DNA from: Chenopodium formosanum
Taxonomy: Eukaryota; Streptophyta; Magnoliopsida; Caryophyllales; Amaranthaceae
Assembly: GCA_024500155.1 (NCBI GenBank)
Contig: CM044877.1
Coordinates: 22,524,001 to 22,588,000, forward strand
Length of the DNA: 64,000 bases
Reading direction: 5' to 3'
Shown: one piece after another, positions 47,703 to 61,599 of the stretch
Layout of the letters: every line of letters begins with the position of its first letter
Numbering within the stretch: the first letter of the stretch is position 1
The notes under the pieces: generated by a model
Databases searched by the model: none
Told to the model about the DNA's origin: nothing
What the model saw: only the letters and a program-made list of their open reading frames with translations
Made by a program: the position numbers and the translations under genes

Positions 47703-49150
47703 TGACAGGGTAAAGTCGTATCCCCTAATAAAAAATAATTACCTAAATCTCTAACTAAAGTAGATAGGGAAGTAGGGTCGAACTCCACAGGGAAACAGGT
47801 CTTTTTAATTCTAATTAATTATTATAATCTAATTATCTAAGTAATCAATATTTTTAGGTATGAATTCTATACTACGAAGAATAAGTTTAGGGAGAAAAGA
47901 AACAATAATAGAGAAGCCTAGGGTCACAGGTTCACCAATAATTAATATTCCGGGATAGAACGAAGTAATTAATAATTAACAATGCACAGATAACAAGATT
48001 AACAGGCTCTCGCAATTTATTAATCAACATAGATCTAACAGACTCTCGCAATTTACTAGATCTAAGTTCCTATTAAAAATAGCCTTTAATATTAAATCAA
48101 CATCTGCTCGATTCATCAATTCAATATTGCTAAACATTCACAATCAAATTACATCTGCTCGATTCATAATCTAATTGCAAAGAATTAAAACAATTCAATA
48201 AGAAATTATCATGCAATATCAATAATCAATAACAAACTATCCCTTCATATTAATTATGGATCCCCATAAACCCTAGAATGAAACTACTCACAAATCATCA
48301 TAATTAAGCCAATCAAGTAAATAATTAAAAGCATAATTAAGAAAACAATTAAAATAGCTGAAATTAAAAGGGAAGAAATTGTACCAAAAATAAATCTGGA
48401 ATTAAAGGAAGTATTAAGAACAAAAGTTTAGAGATAATTTAAGAGAGAGAAAAATACTAAGTAGAGAGAGAAAGTCTAAGAAAGAAGGTCAGCTAATAAT
48501 TCCGTACATAATCGTATTTAAACCTTTTCTAAAAGAGGAATTAAAACTAAACTTAATCAGGTCCTCCAGAAACACGCGCCCGATCGGGCGCGCCTTTTTC
48601 CTCGCGTTCCTACCCAGCAGCATCGCCCAATCGTGCTAGATGCTCGCACGATCGGGCGCGCCTTTTTCCTCGCGTTCCTACCCAGCAGCATCGCCCGATC
48701 ATGCTAGATGCTCGCACGATCGGGCGCGCCTATGCACGCTCAGCCTAAGAGTCCTGCCGCGCCCGATCGTGCTAGAGGTAGCCCGATCGGGCGGTTGCTT
48801 CTCCTTGAGGCTTGGATTTCGATTGGGCTAGATTTCTCGGCCCAATCCGGATTTCCTCTCGGGTCTCGAATACTTGGTCCAAATGCCTCGGGATCCCAAT
48901 TACCGAGCCCTTAATCGCCGGCTCTCACCGATCCTGGGCTCCAAAAGTGGTCGTGTCCTTCTAGCTTCCGTAGTCGATCCATAAAGCCCGGGAAAATGCT
49001 CCAAGAGTGCAATTTCCTGTAAAATACAACTAAAACTACGAAAACACTAGAACACACAAATTAGTAATAAAAGTGGCACGAAAGAGCCAAAAACACTACT
49101 AATAACGACCAAGGGACGGAGATAAAAGACTATATAAAATGGACATATCA
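47703..49150 (-). mobile_element. Solo LTR of the GCCCGATCGGGC family
   Basis: Read on the - strand it begins TGATATGTCC and ends CCCTGTCA, the TG...CA ends of an LTR. Identical 5-bp duplications AGGTA (47698-47702 and 49151-49155) flank it. No internal retrotransposon sequence is attached, so it is a solo LTR left by recombination. Most of it aligns with the truncated + strand copy at 6950-7873. The - strand carries CT-rich leader sequence and a CCTGTGGAGTTCGACCC block near its 3' end. A cluster of CGATCGGGCG palindromes lies at about 48575-48795. Confidence 0.87.
48581..48735. repeat. 68-bp tandem repeat with CGATCGGGCG palindromes
   Basis: Two full 68-bp units (starting at 48581 and 48649) and a partial third (48717) follow each other inside the solo LTR. 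Each starts with CGATCGGGCGCGCC and contains CATCGCCC. The repeat accounts for overlapping small open frames that share the start MLARSGAP. Confidence 0.85.
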
Positions 49151-49155
49151 AGGTA

Positions 49156-50160
49156 CCACATGAAACTTGTATTTTACTTTGAATTTTACTTTTGGTGTCA
49201 ATTTTGCAATATTGATGTTCAGATTAGGGCTAATTTGGGGAAAAATGTCGCTTTTGTTTGGGCTAATTTGATTAGGGCTAATTTGGGTCTTTTGTTTGAA
49301 TTACTGTGAATTATGAGTAATTAGGGTTTAATTGGGTAATTTTGTTTAGTTAGTGCTTCATTGAACTTAATTGTGTGATTTTTGTGAAATTGAAATCATT
49401 AGTTTGTTGCATAGTTATCTGTACTTTACTTTAATTGAAAATTGATGTAAATCTGAATTGTTAATTATGTTGGAATTAGTGCTTGCTTTGTGGTTGTGCA
49501 ATTGGGATATAATATGTTAACTTATATCCATCTTGAACAATTTGAACCAAGAAGTTCGAAATTCACGATTTATTTCTTAAGGTTTGATGAACTTGAAGTG
49601 GTTTTCAGTTTTTTCTTTTTTGGGAGAGAAATCTTCCACAAAGAGAAAACTTCTAGAGAGAGAGTATAGTTTGGAATGATATGAAATTACTGTATGGTTA
49701 AAAAAATAATTTCTTTTTTTATTGCGCAAAATAACTCGTGTACATTAGAATTGAACAATATGTTCTTTTCTATAGCCATGTACATACATTATGATACAAC
49801 ATGATGTACATTCCACAGCGGATGCACCATACAGATCGTGCATCCGCCTGTAGGAACCACAAATTGATACTAATGTACTTGTAACTCATTTTATTTTTAT
49901 ATTATTATATTGACAGCCGATTAATGAAACTCATGATAATGATACCATGTATATAACACAAGACTTGCTTCAATATATTATATATCGCATATGAATGATT
50001 AATGTATGGCTTCAATTTACACAAGCATTGTATATGATGCATCAAGGTCCTTGTTTTGCTAAGTCTTATGCAGTCTTTTGGTCAATAAGAAACAGAGCTA
50101 TTTTCTATTAATGTCTGACTTCAATGTACACTCAGTTATATTGCTGAATAGATTACTTCG
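49156..50160. other. AT-rich spacer, nothing recognised
   Basis: Low-GC sequence with repeated TTAGGGCTAATTTGGG-like words near 49230-49290. No gene is seen. Confidence 0.5.
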
Positions 50161-50229
50161 AAAAAAAATGTCTCAAGATGATTTGAATACTGCTTCCTCT
50201 AGTAATGGGCATACAACTCCTAGATTACG

Positions 50230-50490
50230 GTCTGCCCACCCCACAAAACCAAAGAGGATGAATGGATAAAACAAGGCATAAGCTTGTCACAAATGGCTCG
50301 TGGATATGCATGGATGATGCACGAGCATGAGACATAATTCGCTCAATATAGGGAGTAGCAAATCGTATACTCTATGAAGCTAAAGACTTTAGGTGCTGCC
50401 TCTACTGAACTCATTGCAATAAGAGAGGGTCTTATGACGGCATAACATTGTAGAGAGTTTTGTGGGAAAAGCATTTCAAACGCGTAAATC
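50230..50490 (+). pseudogene. Possible RNase H relic of a retroelement
   Basis: Two frames give pieces reminiscent of the plant retroelement RNase H fold: TNGSWICMDDAR near 50300 and TLGAASTELIAIREGLMTA near 50390-50445. The second resembles the conserved AExxALxxGL helix. Stops and frame changes separate them, so this is a fragment without function. Similarity was judged by eye only. Confidence 0.38.
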
Positions 50491-51004
50491 AAAATTACCA
50501 CAATAATTGTCAATCCAATAAAACTAGAAAAAGTATTTAAGGCTTGGTTTAATAGGAAATTTGCATCTCAACCATAAAATTTTGATTTCTATTTCCACTA
50601 AGAGGACTTGTTAGGGTGAGGATTCCCTTATCCTTGCCACCATTGTGATAATTACCCAAGCCAAGTCAACTCGTGTGAGGTTCCGACCCAATAGGACATT
50701 ACCCTTACCCTAATAAAAGGCAAGAAAACCCAATGAAAACAAAAAAGTTTAAGTAGATCAGAATTTCTAATTGAACAGAGAAACCGGTAGTCTGCACAAT
50801 CCTTTTGGCAATCTTGTCAATTCCACTCGGCAACGCTGCCCTCTACAACACTACATGTCAAGGTCCAAATAAATATATGGGAAAAAATCCTATGGTAATC
50901 TTATTCTCCAGCATAATTTACAAAGAGGTGTTGTACACTCAAATCCACAGGATAATAGGGAAGGGCAAATAAACAAGCCCAGCTCCGATCTAGAGCACTT
51001 GTTT
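50491..51004. other. Region downstream of VSR gene
   Basis: The part nearest 51004 is probably the 3' UTR of the - strand vacuolar sorting receptor. No other coding sequence was recognised. Confidence 0.5.
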
Positions 51005-54000
51005 TCATGCGCGGTCATCAGAATGATTCACAATTTCTGTCTGGCTGTCCAGCGGCATGTACTGAGCCATAATAGCCCTAATTTCTGAATCCATGTATTG
51101 CTGCAAGTAGCAATAAATAAACGTTAGGTTTGTCTAATAGAGAGTGACATAAACGGCTGGCATAATGACTAATGTATGATTACGAGCACTATAAAGTCCA
51201 TCAAAGATAATTTCTAGAAAATTTGAATTTCCTAAATTGTAAGGGAAACAGAAAAAGTTGGCCAATTAACTTAATGTAAATTTGTCAACCAAGCAACTTA
51301 GCTTAGTTTAATCTCTTAGCCTGAAAATAACGGACACATTATCCGAACCTCTCATAAGCCATAATAATTAAGGATATGACACAATCTTTTACTAAATGAT
51401 CCTGTACTAAAATTTTGGGATTTAGAAACAAATATCAACTCATCACATTTAAATGAAAAAAAAAAAAAAAAAAAGTGACTTAGTTAAGCAGTAGAACTTA
51501 CCCTGATCCTGTACTTGTAAAAGAGATAACCCCCAGAAGCAATCATACCCAGACCTATCAAACTAAGCCATACAGCAGCCCAGGTTGATTTTGCCTGTGC
51601 AGCCGATTTGCCTATATGACACGGAATGACAAAATAAAGGTGAGCCATTGTAATAGCAAATTATTGAAACAAACCAAGCAGCAAGGTTAACAGCTCACTT
51701 ATGCAGGTATCATGGTCCTTCATGTACAACAGATCCCCACTGCATGAGCAGTCATAGCTACCCCATGTATTCTTACAGCTACAATCCGAGCACTGGCAAG
51801 CTAGTTTCTCTTTGCATTCGTCGATGTCTGGAAAGAACAATGCACCATTAAAAGGATATCGAATTATTTAAAGGACAACGTAAGCAAGCTAGAACAGTCA
51901 AGAATTTTCATGACATATGACCATAACGTCAAAACAGATAGAAATAGCAGACATTGTCATACTTGCATAATCAATATTATCAATTAAAAGCTAAAACAGT
52001 TCATCAGCAATGAAAAAAAATATACAATCTTGGTTAATGTAGAATAAGCACAGGCAACGTAATTTGTAGACTATCTGCCAAGGGGTCAGGAAAAGACATG
52101 GAGTATAAAGAAGAAGGGAAAAAAAAAAAAAAAAAAAAAAAAGACATTGCCTTCAACTTTAGCATTTACTCTGGCCAATTGTTCAACAAAAAAAAAAAAA
52201 AATAAAAAATAAAAAAGGAAAATTGCTGGTAAAAAAAAATAATTCAATGTACTCAATTGTGCTCCAGAGATAATTTTAGTTCCCCATAATGTTCACAATG
52301 AAATACCACCTATATGATTGTTAGTTCCCAACATAAACATATTGTTGTTTACAGTCCTAGTTAGCTTGGTTTATTTACAAGAGATAGAATTTTGAAGATC
52401 AGAAATTGAAAAAGAACAAGGTATCTCCTGCTACAAAACTGTAGTATTAATATTATAAACAAGGCCTTCTCATAATTTTACGATTAATCTTTTTTTTGTC
52501 CATCCGGTTCACCCGTTGAGCTAATCCGGATTTGGAGCTCAGTTTTGGATGGTTAAGTTCCAGTCCCCTCCCAATAATTGCTATGGGGGATTGAACACAC
52601 GGTCCTCCCTACCAAGTGCAGCCCCAATCACCACTACACCAACAACCAATTGGTATATTTTACGACTAATCAAGATTGTGTTTTTGTTCCCTTAGGCCAT
52701 GCAGATTATCCCTCTACGTATTTAAATACATACAACCACCCCCTCTCCCCCCCCCCCCCCCCCTCCCCCCCACACACACCACCACCAAATTGGTCATGTG
52801 TACTGTTCTTGAATTTTAGATAAGAAAAAGTAGACATCACCAGCAAGATAACCCACAGACCAGTATATGGAAATTAACACAATTTAAAACGAGAAAATAT
52901 ATGAACAAATTATTATTCAATTTATCCAGATTTGCTAACAAATTATATTATTAAACAGTTGCCACCATTTACTAGTGATGTTCTATTTTACACACCAAAG
53001 GAAATTGATACATCTTAATGGAGCTAATGAACGAGCATTTAGAAAGTTTAGGTTTCTTACTAGCAGAAAATTATTAGCAAAAAACCCTTTCTTTGCAGAG
53101 AAGCAATTAGCTTTTTTTTTTACTCCCTCTGTTCCATTTAGCTTTTTTATACTCCCATTGTTCTATAAAGACCTTTCAATTCAGGTAGAAACAGGGACCA
53201 AGGGAAAAAGGAGATCGAATGAAAAAGTAGATCAATGATCAATTTGTTGCCTTTTGGATTAGAAATAATATATAGTTTTGAGTATGTGGATTTAAGAGGG
53301 TCTAACATGTGGGGTATGGAAGAAGGGTAGAACGGGAAAAGAAAACATTTGGACTTTAGATTACATCAATTCTTAATCTTTCACCTATCAATCTTCTACT
53401 CGTCTACTCGATTGGTTGGGTATAAGTGACTACAGGAAATACTCAATTCCATTGAACTGGAGAAACATAGATTGGTTGGTAACTTAACTTCAAGTACCTA
53501 CCCAAATAAGTTCCCGTATATCAACAAAACTTGATTAGCTACAAAAGAAAGATTAAGTTATACAGTACTTTCCAAGATCATCTATGATATAAGTGCTTTT
53601 AGTTCCATAAAATCATAAACAGTTACATTTGCATATACAACATAAACATCACCAAAGCCTTAATCCCAATATGATGGGTTAAGGCTGCATTTAGGTATTC
53701 GTCAACAAAGACCTTCCTCCATCCCCTTCAATCAATTGTTGTATACTAATTATAAACCCAAATTCTTCATATCATTCTTAACCCTTGACCTCCCATGGCT
53801 TTTGTTAAAATCCCATAGATCCCAAATCTTCCACTTTTGTTCCCGGTTTTTTTGAAATGTAATACAGAAATATATTAAATATCCATGAGTGGGGTATATT
53901 ACATAAACTTTCATGAAAGTGCTATTCACTCAAGGAATTAGACTTGTTGAACCAAACAAGGTCCAGTTTCTATGTTACCTACTTCCTCATTTCCTCTTCT

Positions 54001-57000
54001 TTGTAGTATATCAAGGAATTGCAGCCACTCTACTTTCTTAAAAAGTTCAATGGCAATCTGTATATAACACACACAGCAGAAGTGCATAATACAATCAAAC
54101 AATAAATACACTATTAACAACTAAAACAAGGTAGATTAACTACCCACAGTGACTATATGAAGATAAATCCCCATATAATTTCATACATTATAATTCGTAT
54201 GTATTTCAAGCATAAAAAGAGAAGAGACAATTTACCTTCACAACTATTCACACCATCACCCTTGAACCCTGGAGGACATTTGCAGGTATCCTCATGATCC
54301 TGCCAGCATAAAAGTCAGAAAAAGATTCTGAAGTTATTTGCCATAATTGTTTGCCATAACTGACTTACCACACAAGCAGTAAATGTCTGCCCATGACGAG
54401 ATTCATGCCAGCAGCCTCCATGGTTTATCTTGCATTTACCAGGTCCATTGGCTGACAGAAAATAAACGCTGTTAACTTAATGACATCAAAACAAGCCGCC
54501 AGATGCACTCCTTGTGACATTCTATCACTTCTCTTAAAAGATCTACATTTACAAATCAATCCCTAAATGCAAAGAGATCAAAACTAGATCATATAAAAGA
54601 TATAAATGGCATCTGAAAGTGACCCAATAAAAAATAAAAAAGCACTCAAAACAAGTACTCTTCTTTTTTGTAATTAAATGTATATTATAAACAAAATCTT
54701 GTCACCCATATACAAAAAGGCTAAACTCAAAGGTATCAAGCTCTTAAGCTAACATATAAAATTTATCTTCTAATGAAATGTCACAGGCTACTTAAGAAAC
54801 TCATGAATTTCCAGGTTATTACTTGACTCCCAACTGTGTGGGAGAAAAAAAAATACTGTGGATGAAAGTTAACTACTCCGTACTTCGTATTGGTGCACCA
54901 ACCTCCTATGCCAATAACAGGTCAATTGATTTAGAATTGTATTACATGCCTAAAGATTTCATAGTAATAGTTAATAAACCTCACATTGTCTGACTCTTTG
55001 AATCATTATTTTTTTCATTGGAAAAAGAGAAAACCCTTGGACTCAAGATAATGAAGAGACGCGGGTCACGCGCTCGGGGGAGGGGGGAGGCGAAGAGCAT
55101 AACACAGAGAAGTTCAAATAATGGATAAGAATCATGTTAGATAATCAGTTTAAATTTCCTTGTTCAGATCAGCAGAACAACATGATAGGGCAGTAATATC
55201 TACATGATCATAAACATATAAATGAATAATATATTCATCTTTACCAAACAAATTCAGCTCTTAATTTGGTAGAAGTGACAAGTAGTCATCCAGACTCCTT
55301 TTGACAGCTTATTTACATAGATCAAATCTTAGTGGGCTGCTGACTAGATCAAATCTTCTTTTGACAGCTTATTTACATAGATCAGGTCTTTCTAGGTTTG
55401 AGTTCCTGCTAGTAAAGAATGACACGATTGAAGTATGGCTTACTATGATAACCCCTTGTCCATTAAAGGCTAATAATTCACTACTTCACGAGCTTCTTTT
55501 CTAAATTATTTCATTGCTTGCTTATTTGCCCAACTGATGACATCATACAGAAAAGAAGTGCAGCAGCACTCCAGAGACATTGGTCACATCACTCACATGT
55601 GTGAAACAACTCAGCTCTGTCCATGAATAATTTTATAATAAATCTAAACATGTAATTTGACGCAATGCTAAGGAAAAACCAGCAGGCACTTACAAGAGAC
55701 TTACAAGGGGAATAACAGAACAGATTTATTACATTTACATATCTTCCATGATTTAATTTTTTTTTTTTTTTTTTGGAAAAAAAACTGTGTTTAGATTTTG
55801 TATATTTGATTTATTCTTTTCATGGGAAAGGGGAAAATATTTTAACAAAACTAGAGAATATAGACAACACTTAATGCACATCATAAGTCATACCCAAATG
55901 GCCAATTCTGAGGGGTGGGGGGTCCTTTTGTAAATCAGAACTCTAGTGTCCTGAATTTAAAATTTAAGAGAATATGTAAAATGCATCCAACACTGGGACA
56001 AATAGCAGCAATTTCTATGGACAATTAGTTTGGGTCAGCACCAGCCATTACCATTTGCATCAAAATCATCTTGGTTAGCCTAATACATAAATATAAGGCA
56101 TGGGAAGGAATGATAGCACCAAAAATATGCAGTTACCACTTACCACATGACCACAAAATAACCTAGATAGCATTAGAGCAAAATTTATATGGCATCAAAT
56201 TTTCAAATAATACAGACAGATCGTGCGAGCCATGGATTATATAAGGCTACTTGTTAGCCTGACAGATTCTTCAAGGTCAAGACTTAACTACCATTCCACT
56301 ATGTTATGATTTGACAATTCTGACGCTTGGAATAATGAAAATGAAAGTCAAACTACCAAATATATAATTCAGTGAATGCAGATATTATAAGGAAGACATC
56401 CATTGTCTTCTCTCTCAGGATGTTAGCTTGAGCTAATGAAACCAATTGCTGCCAAGCATACACAACATAAATCATACTGTGGATATAAGAATTTAGCGAG
56501 CACATATATGCCTATGGAGAAGTCAAGATCAAAGACATACGTTTGCATAAACTGTAGCCATCCCCTTGAAACTGCACGCCATTTACGAGGGGGCATTCAC
56601 ATACTCTTCCACGGAATGTATCCTATATAAAATAGGGTTGGAAAAACAGCTAAGCACTGAATTGTATAGAAGATGGGGATGAATGAGATTATAAGCAAAG
56701 AGATACCACTGATACCTTGCAAGCAGTAGCATTAGCAACCTTGTCTTCCCAACAGCCACCATTGTTATCCAAACACTCATTTGTTTCAATCTCTGGCATA
56801 CAAAGAAGAAAATTTTTTAAGGCAAATTTAACTATCAATGAATAAGAGATTCTACTGCTAGATACAAACTGCAAAACACCATGACCACAGGACCTTACCA
56901 TCACTCAAACAAACACCAGGTTCAGTAGTTTCTTCAAAACCAGAGCAAATAGCTTTTAATACAGCTCCTTTCTCCAACTTTCCTGTAGTCATATGGTTCA

Positions 57001-59421
57001 GATTCAAACTTCAGACTTCAGGGGGAAAAGATCAGTAATTATAGTGTGAAAAGCTGAAAACAGCAGAAAGACAAAGACTTACCTCGGTATTGATGATTGT
57101 TAACAACAAGAGTGGGCAATATGGTTACATCACCCCTAGCTCCTTTGCCAATCTAAACCAAAGTTATCACATCAAAATTAGATAACTGAAAAACTGACAC
57201 CAGTTAATTGAAACATAGGTACATAAGTGACACAACACTAGTTCCAAAGACACAGGAAAGTGTCCAAGTGCACACCTGTGCCTCCTGCTCTTCTTTCAGG
57301 ACTGGATTATCAGAATCAGCTTCTGGATCTCCCATACATTTCTCGATCTTTTTCAGATCAATTCCTGCAGATAAAGATTAACACTAAGCCATCATCTACA
57401 GCAGAACCCTTAAATAAATGAGTTGATCCATTGACCCAAAATACTTACCCAATGACTTGATCACTCCTTCAGCACAATCCTTATTATACTTCTTATCCTT
57501 CATGGGACATCTAATCTGGAAATCAGTGACGTAATCCCACCAAACCCAGGGTTTTCTTGTCTCATTTGCAACTTTAAATACACAGAGTTGCCTCAAGTTC
57601 TCAACCACAACGTCCTTACCCTCATAGCCTCTGCTGAAATCTTGCTCAGGATCCGGTGCACAGTATCTTCCATGATTAATGCACTGGGATTTGCACTGTT
57701 TGCTTATTGTGAAAGCCTGAGGACAATACCATGTGATATAATGTGGAGTGAACTGGGTATAACCACCCTTTTCAAGTATCTGAGCAGCACCCTTAAATTC
57801 CTTCATAAATCCCATCAACATCTCACATTTGACACCGCATTCATCATTACTAGTTGTCCATAGCTCATATTCTACTCGATCATCAGGATGAGGAACAGCT
57901 TCTCTCCAATCAAGATTCACATTAACCATGTCCCCCTTTTTAATAGCTTTCTTCAGTGTGTCCCCAAAGCTTCTCTCTATAAGGGCAGAGGGAATGGTAA
58001 TGTTCTCTATGTACTTTGCAGATACACTATCTTCTTCAGGTGTATCCATGGTTATCAATGCTTCATCAACATCGTCTGCAACAAGGACAGCCGCAGCACC
58101 AGCCTGTTGTGCATTCCACACCTTCAAAGCGAAAAAGCAATCTAGCCACAAACAATAGCATTAATATTTTGAACAGGAAAAACACTAATACACTAACAAT
58201 AAATGGAACCCCTACGTGGACTTTGCAAAACCTTGATCAAATGTTGCATTGAGGATAGCAACATGTCTAACATGAGGCAAAGCATATGGTAACTTATTAA
58301 AAGATATTAACAAGCTTACGATAACTTATTAAACGATATCAACAGTCAATTTGGACATTTGGTAGGAGAAAAGATTACAATAATGGGAAAGAAATAAATG
58401 TAATCTTGCATGGAACGTATCATGCACATGTTTATGGACATTATGGTAATACAACCGCATCCTTGAATATATGTTTTTCAGAATAAATCTCCATTACCAG
58501 TTGTCACTAACTCAAGTAAAATGAATGACAAAGAAATTTATAAATAAATAAAGATTCTTTGGTACGAGTTAGCATTACCATGGGCACTAACTTGGGAATA
58601 TCCTAACAAATTTACATACATAGTCATTCCCAATACTACCATAATCACCTACCAAACCGGTCATAAAATTTATCAGTAACCCATAAAACAAAAGGCCACA
58701 ACAATCCTAGCTCTTTACAATAAATTATTGTAAGTCCATCTCATAAAAATCATTTTTGCATATAAACATCCATCCTTCAATGAATAACCCTCAACTAAGC
58801 ACACAAAAACCCATCTCTTCCTTTAAACTACAGATTCTACCACAAATTCAATCAAACAATTCCAGCACGTAAGGGTAGCTCAGAAGTTCATCCAACAACA
58901 CATTAGTCAACAAAACCAGTACAATCTCACTCATGAAATTTCAACCAATTAAGTGATTTAAGTCTAACAAAATTCAACTCCACTTCAACTAATTCAATCA
59001 ACAATCAAATTTCAACAACTAACATAAAGATCAAAACCCAATAATCAAAAAATCAAACAACAACAAATTCACAAGATTGAATCAAAATATCACCTCCACG
59101 ATCGAGAAGAACAAAGGTGGGTAATTGACCAGGCTTCTTCTTGAAAGAAATGCTGAAATCACTGAAATCTTTACACCCTTTATTATTTTCCTTAGGATAA
59201 ATTACAGTCCCAGCCATACTACCACCATATTGAGGAATCCCAAAGTTTCCAATAGCACTATCATAAGTACCCTTGACGTCATCAGGTGACGTAACCCTCA
59301 AACTGTTCTTCTCCACAACAAATCTGGATTCAATTGAAGAAAACCATGTTAAGATTAGAAGCCCTAGTAGAGTCAAACTGGTTTTCCTCTGATTTTCTCT
59401 CTCCTTTGACCGTGTAAACAT
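51005..59421 (-). CDS. VSR: Vacuolar sorting receptor (BP-80/VSR family)
   Basis: Twelve coding exons on the - strand: 59421-59094, 58141-57449, 57364-57276, 57152-57083, 56982-56899, 56792-56716, 56622-56541, 54451-54369, 54299-54236, 51827-51699, 51611-51502 and 51100-51005. They join in frame to 634 aa, the usual VSR length. A signal peptide (LTLLGLLILTWF, cleaved near residue 33) precedes the mature start RFVVEKNSLRVTSP. The protease-associated domain includes YGGSMAGTVIYP and AGAAAVLVADD. The central VSR region includes ECGVKCEML, FTPHYITWYCP and WVWWDYVTDF. Cys-rich EGF-like repeats follow (NECLDNNGGCW, KCKINHGGCW, DIDECKEKLACQCSDCSCKN). One membrane span covers about 577-598. The cytosolic tail has the tyrosine sorting motif YMPL at 617-620 and an acidic IMAQYMPLDSQ context. 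VSRs are type I receptors that bind NPIR-type signals and carry soluble cargo to the vacuole via AP adaptors. All exons look intact. Introns 8-10 are large and one holds a SINE. Confidence 0.96.
52490..52656 (-). mobile_element. tRNA-derived SINE in VSR intron
   Basis: On the - strand the element carries an A-box-like TGGTGTAGTGGTGATTGG (near 52640) and a B-box-like GTTCAATCCC (near 52590), at the spacing of tRNA-derived SINEs. It ends GGACA followed by A's. Direct repeats of 15 bp (52475-52489 and 52657-52671) match at 14 positions. It is 167 bp long and lies in the intron between VSR exons 9 and 10, in sense orientation with the gene. Confidence 0.8.
55298..55384. repeat. Duplicated 27-bp word in VSR intron
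   Basis: A 27-bp word beginning CTTTTGACAGCTTATTTACA occurs at 55298-55324 and again at 55358-55384, a 60-bp period. The spacer also repeats GATCAAATCTT. It is a local duplication with no evident function. Confidence 0.7.
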
Positions 59422-61589
59422 CTTACAAATTGAGGGAAATTTCAGGGTTTTAGGGGTTTGATTTCTTGCTATGAATTAAAGGGTATTAGATGATAATAAT
59501 AGTAGTAGAAAAGAGAGATGATGAGAGAGAAAGAGAAGTGTGGAAGAAGGGTCAAGTAGAGAGAGAAAGGTGTGTGAAATTTCCAGAGAAGTTGTTGATG
59601 GAAGAGAGAGAAAGAGAAACCATGGAGTTTAAATTTTACTGTACCATGAAACTTGTTAGACTCTTCCTGCTAAAAGTCGTCGTTTGTGGATTTTTTTTTT
59701 CTACCATTTGGAAATTTTTGTGCATTTTTTAGACTATGATAAGGGATAATGTTGTAGACGGGATTTTGTTTTATTGGATAAAAATGATTTACAAGTAAAT
59801 GAATTTAATACTACGTACTCTAAGATTTATACTCAACTTATAAGTATACTATTTGAGTACTGTTTTCCAAAAAAAAAAAAAAAAAAAAAAAATAAAATAA
59901 AATAAAATTATAATTGTACTATTTTATGTTATGTTGATATATGAAGTATGTGTTGGTTGATGTCTTTTTTGAAATATTATACGTAGTAGAATGTACGGAG
60001 TAGTAATTTTCTTTATTGTATATATGTATGAACTAAACTTAGAAATCATATCTCGAAACTAAGGTAAAAGTAATATAGAAAAAGGGCATAATTTTAATTA
60101 CTATATATCAAAAGAAATATATTATTATTTCAAACATTATACAAGTAAAATGGAAGTATGGTGATTAAAGTGTGATATAACTCAAAAGTGAATTTGAGAT
60201 GGAAAGAATAATAGGAAATTAGGAAGTACTCCAATTGTTAAGATGTTTAAGAACATCTTCAATGGTTCAATTACAAGGATTTGCTTGCAATTTAAATAAA
60301 GTTCCTAGCTACATGCTTATCATTGGAGAACAAAAAATTAAGCAACATGCAAGCAATTGTAGTCCAACCAAGCTACATGCTTGATTCAAAAAAGACAAAT
60401 AATCGTCACTCATATTGTTACATATGTATAACTATCTATTATTTTTTTAATATTTTATTTTTTGCAAACTACAATATGTTGTGGCTTACCATTGGAACAA
60501 TTTGTTGCTTAAAAGTGTTGTAGCTTAGAAATTAATGTGGAAAAGCAAGCTACAAAGCATTGTAGTGGGGATGCTCTAACAAACTCAAAATGGTCAAATT
60601 CCACATTCATAACATGGTAATACTTCGTAAAAAAATTTAAAAAGTAAAAACCTAAATTTTGTCCAAATTGTATTCATCCAATTTTAATTAGAGTCTATCA
60701 TTGTCAATTTGTTTTGACAGTATTCATTACAAAACAAAACAAATAAATAAATAAATAAATAAATTGTATTATCATATGTCGATTTCTTTTAACTTGTTCT
60801 TTTTCCATAAAAATAAAAAATTATTATGTAAGTTGGAGCTATAAAACTATAAAAGAATTATAAAGTTATATGTAGTATAAATATGAACTAACTATTTTAA
60901 CCAAAATATAATTCAATGGTTTTTTTATAAAAAAAAATAAAAATAAAATAAAAATAAAATAAAATAAAACAGTGAGAAATGAAATGAGCCACTAGCTAGG
61001 TACTTTGTGGATATTAAATGGAGATTTATTATAATTAAACTAATTTAACTAAATTTACTAAATTATCAAGAAAATAGAGGATTCATAATATTTATTTTTC
61101 TTATTTTAATATAGTTAAATCAAATATATAATGTTAGTATGTCCTACTAGTATTTTAGTCTGCTGTTAGAATTGGGTACAATAATTGTGATTTGTTTTAT
61201 TATCCATTTATCCTTCAATCTTAAAATGGATCTTTAATCTTTATTATACTTGTGAATTATTTCCCACGTTATACACGTTATTCTTCTTTCATCTACTTTA
61301 TTAATTTTATTTTTTAATTTTTAATTTTTAATTTTTATTTGGGTGGTTCCTCGTTCTCTTTGATGTTTTAGCGTGAATTTGTGATGTGTGATTGTGTGAA
61401 TACTGAATAGCCCAGCATGGACACATAATAGGTGTGGGCCTCTTTCTTGGTGGTAGTATGCATGGCCTCCACACCATTAAATTTGCTAGATTTTAAGAGA
61501 GGGAAAAAAAAATTAACATGATTATGAATTTTATTTTTTAACTTTAGTAGGAGTACCGAGTACGAGAGGTGAATTATTGTACCTTGTAA
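59422..61589. other. VSR upstream region and AT-rich spacer
   Basis: The first 200 bases (59422-59640) are GA-rich on the + strand, so CT-rich on the - strand. This fits the VSR 5' leader and core promoter. Further out lie an A run at 59872-59892 with AAAAT repeats and AT-rich sequence without genes. Confidence 0.5.
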
Positions 61590-61599
61590 AAATTTTAGG

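Noticed and set aside
48574..48795. Clustered palindromes considered as a CRISPR-like or satellite array
   Set aside because: Only two and a part 68-bp units, no regular spacers, and they lie inside a plant LTR.
52110..52215. Two A-rich runs in the VSR intron considered as further microinsertions
   Set aside because: Flanking direct repeats are under 10 bp and imperfect, so they cannot be told apart from simple A-rich sequence.
57588..58252. Plus-strand frames of 76-91 codons
   Set aside because: They are shadows of the largest VSR exon on the other strand.
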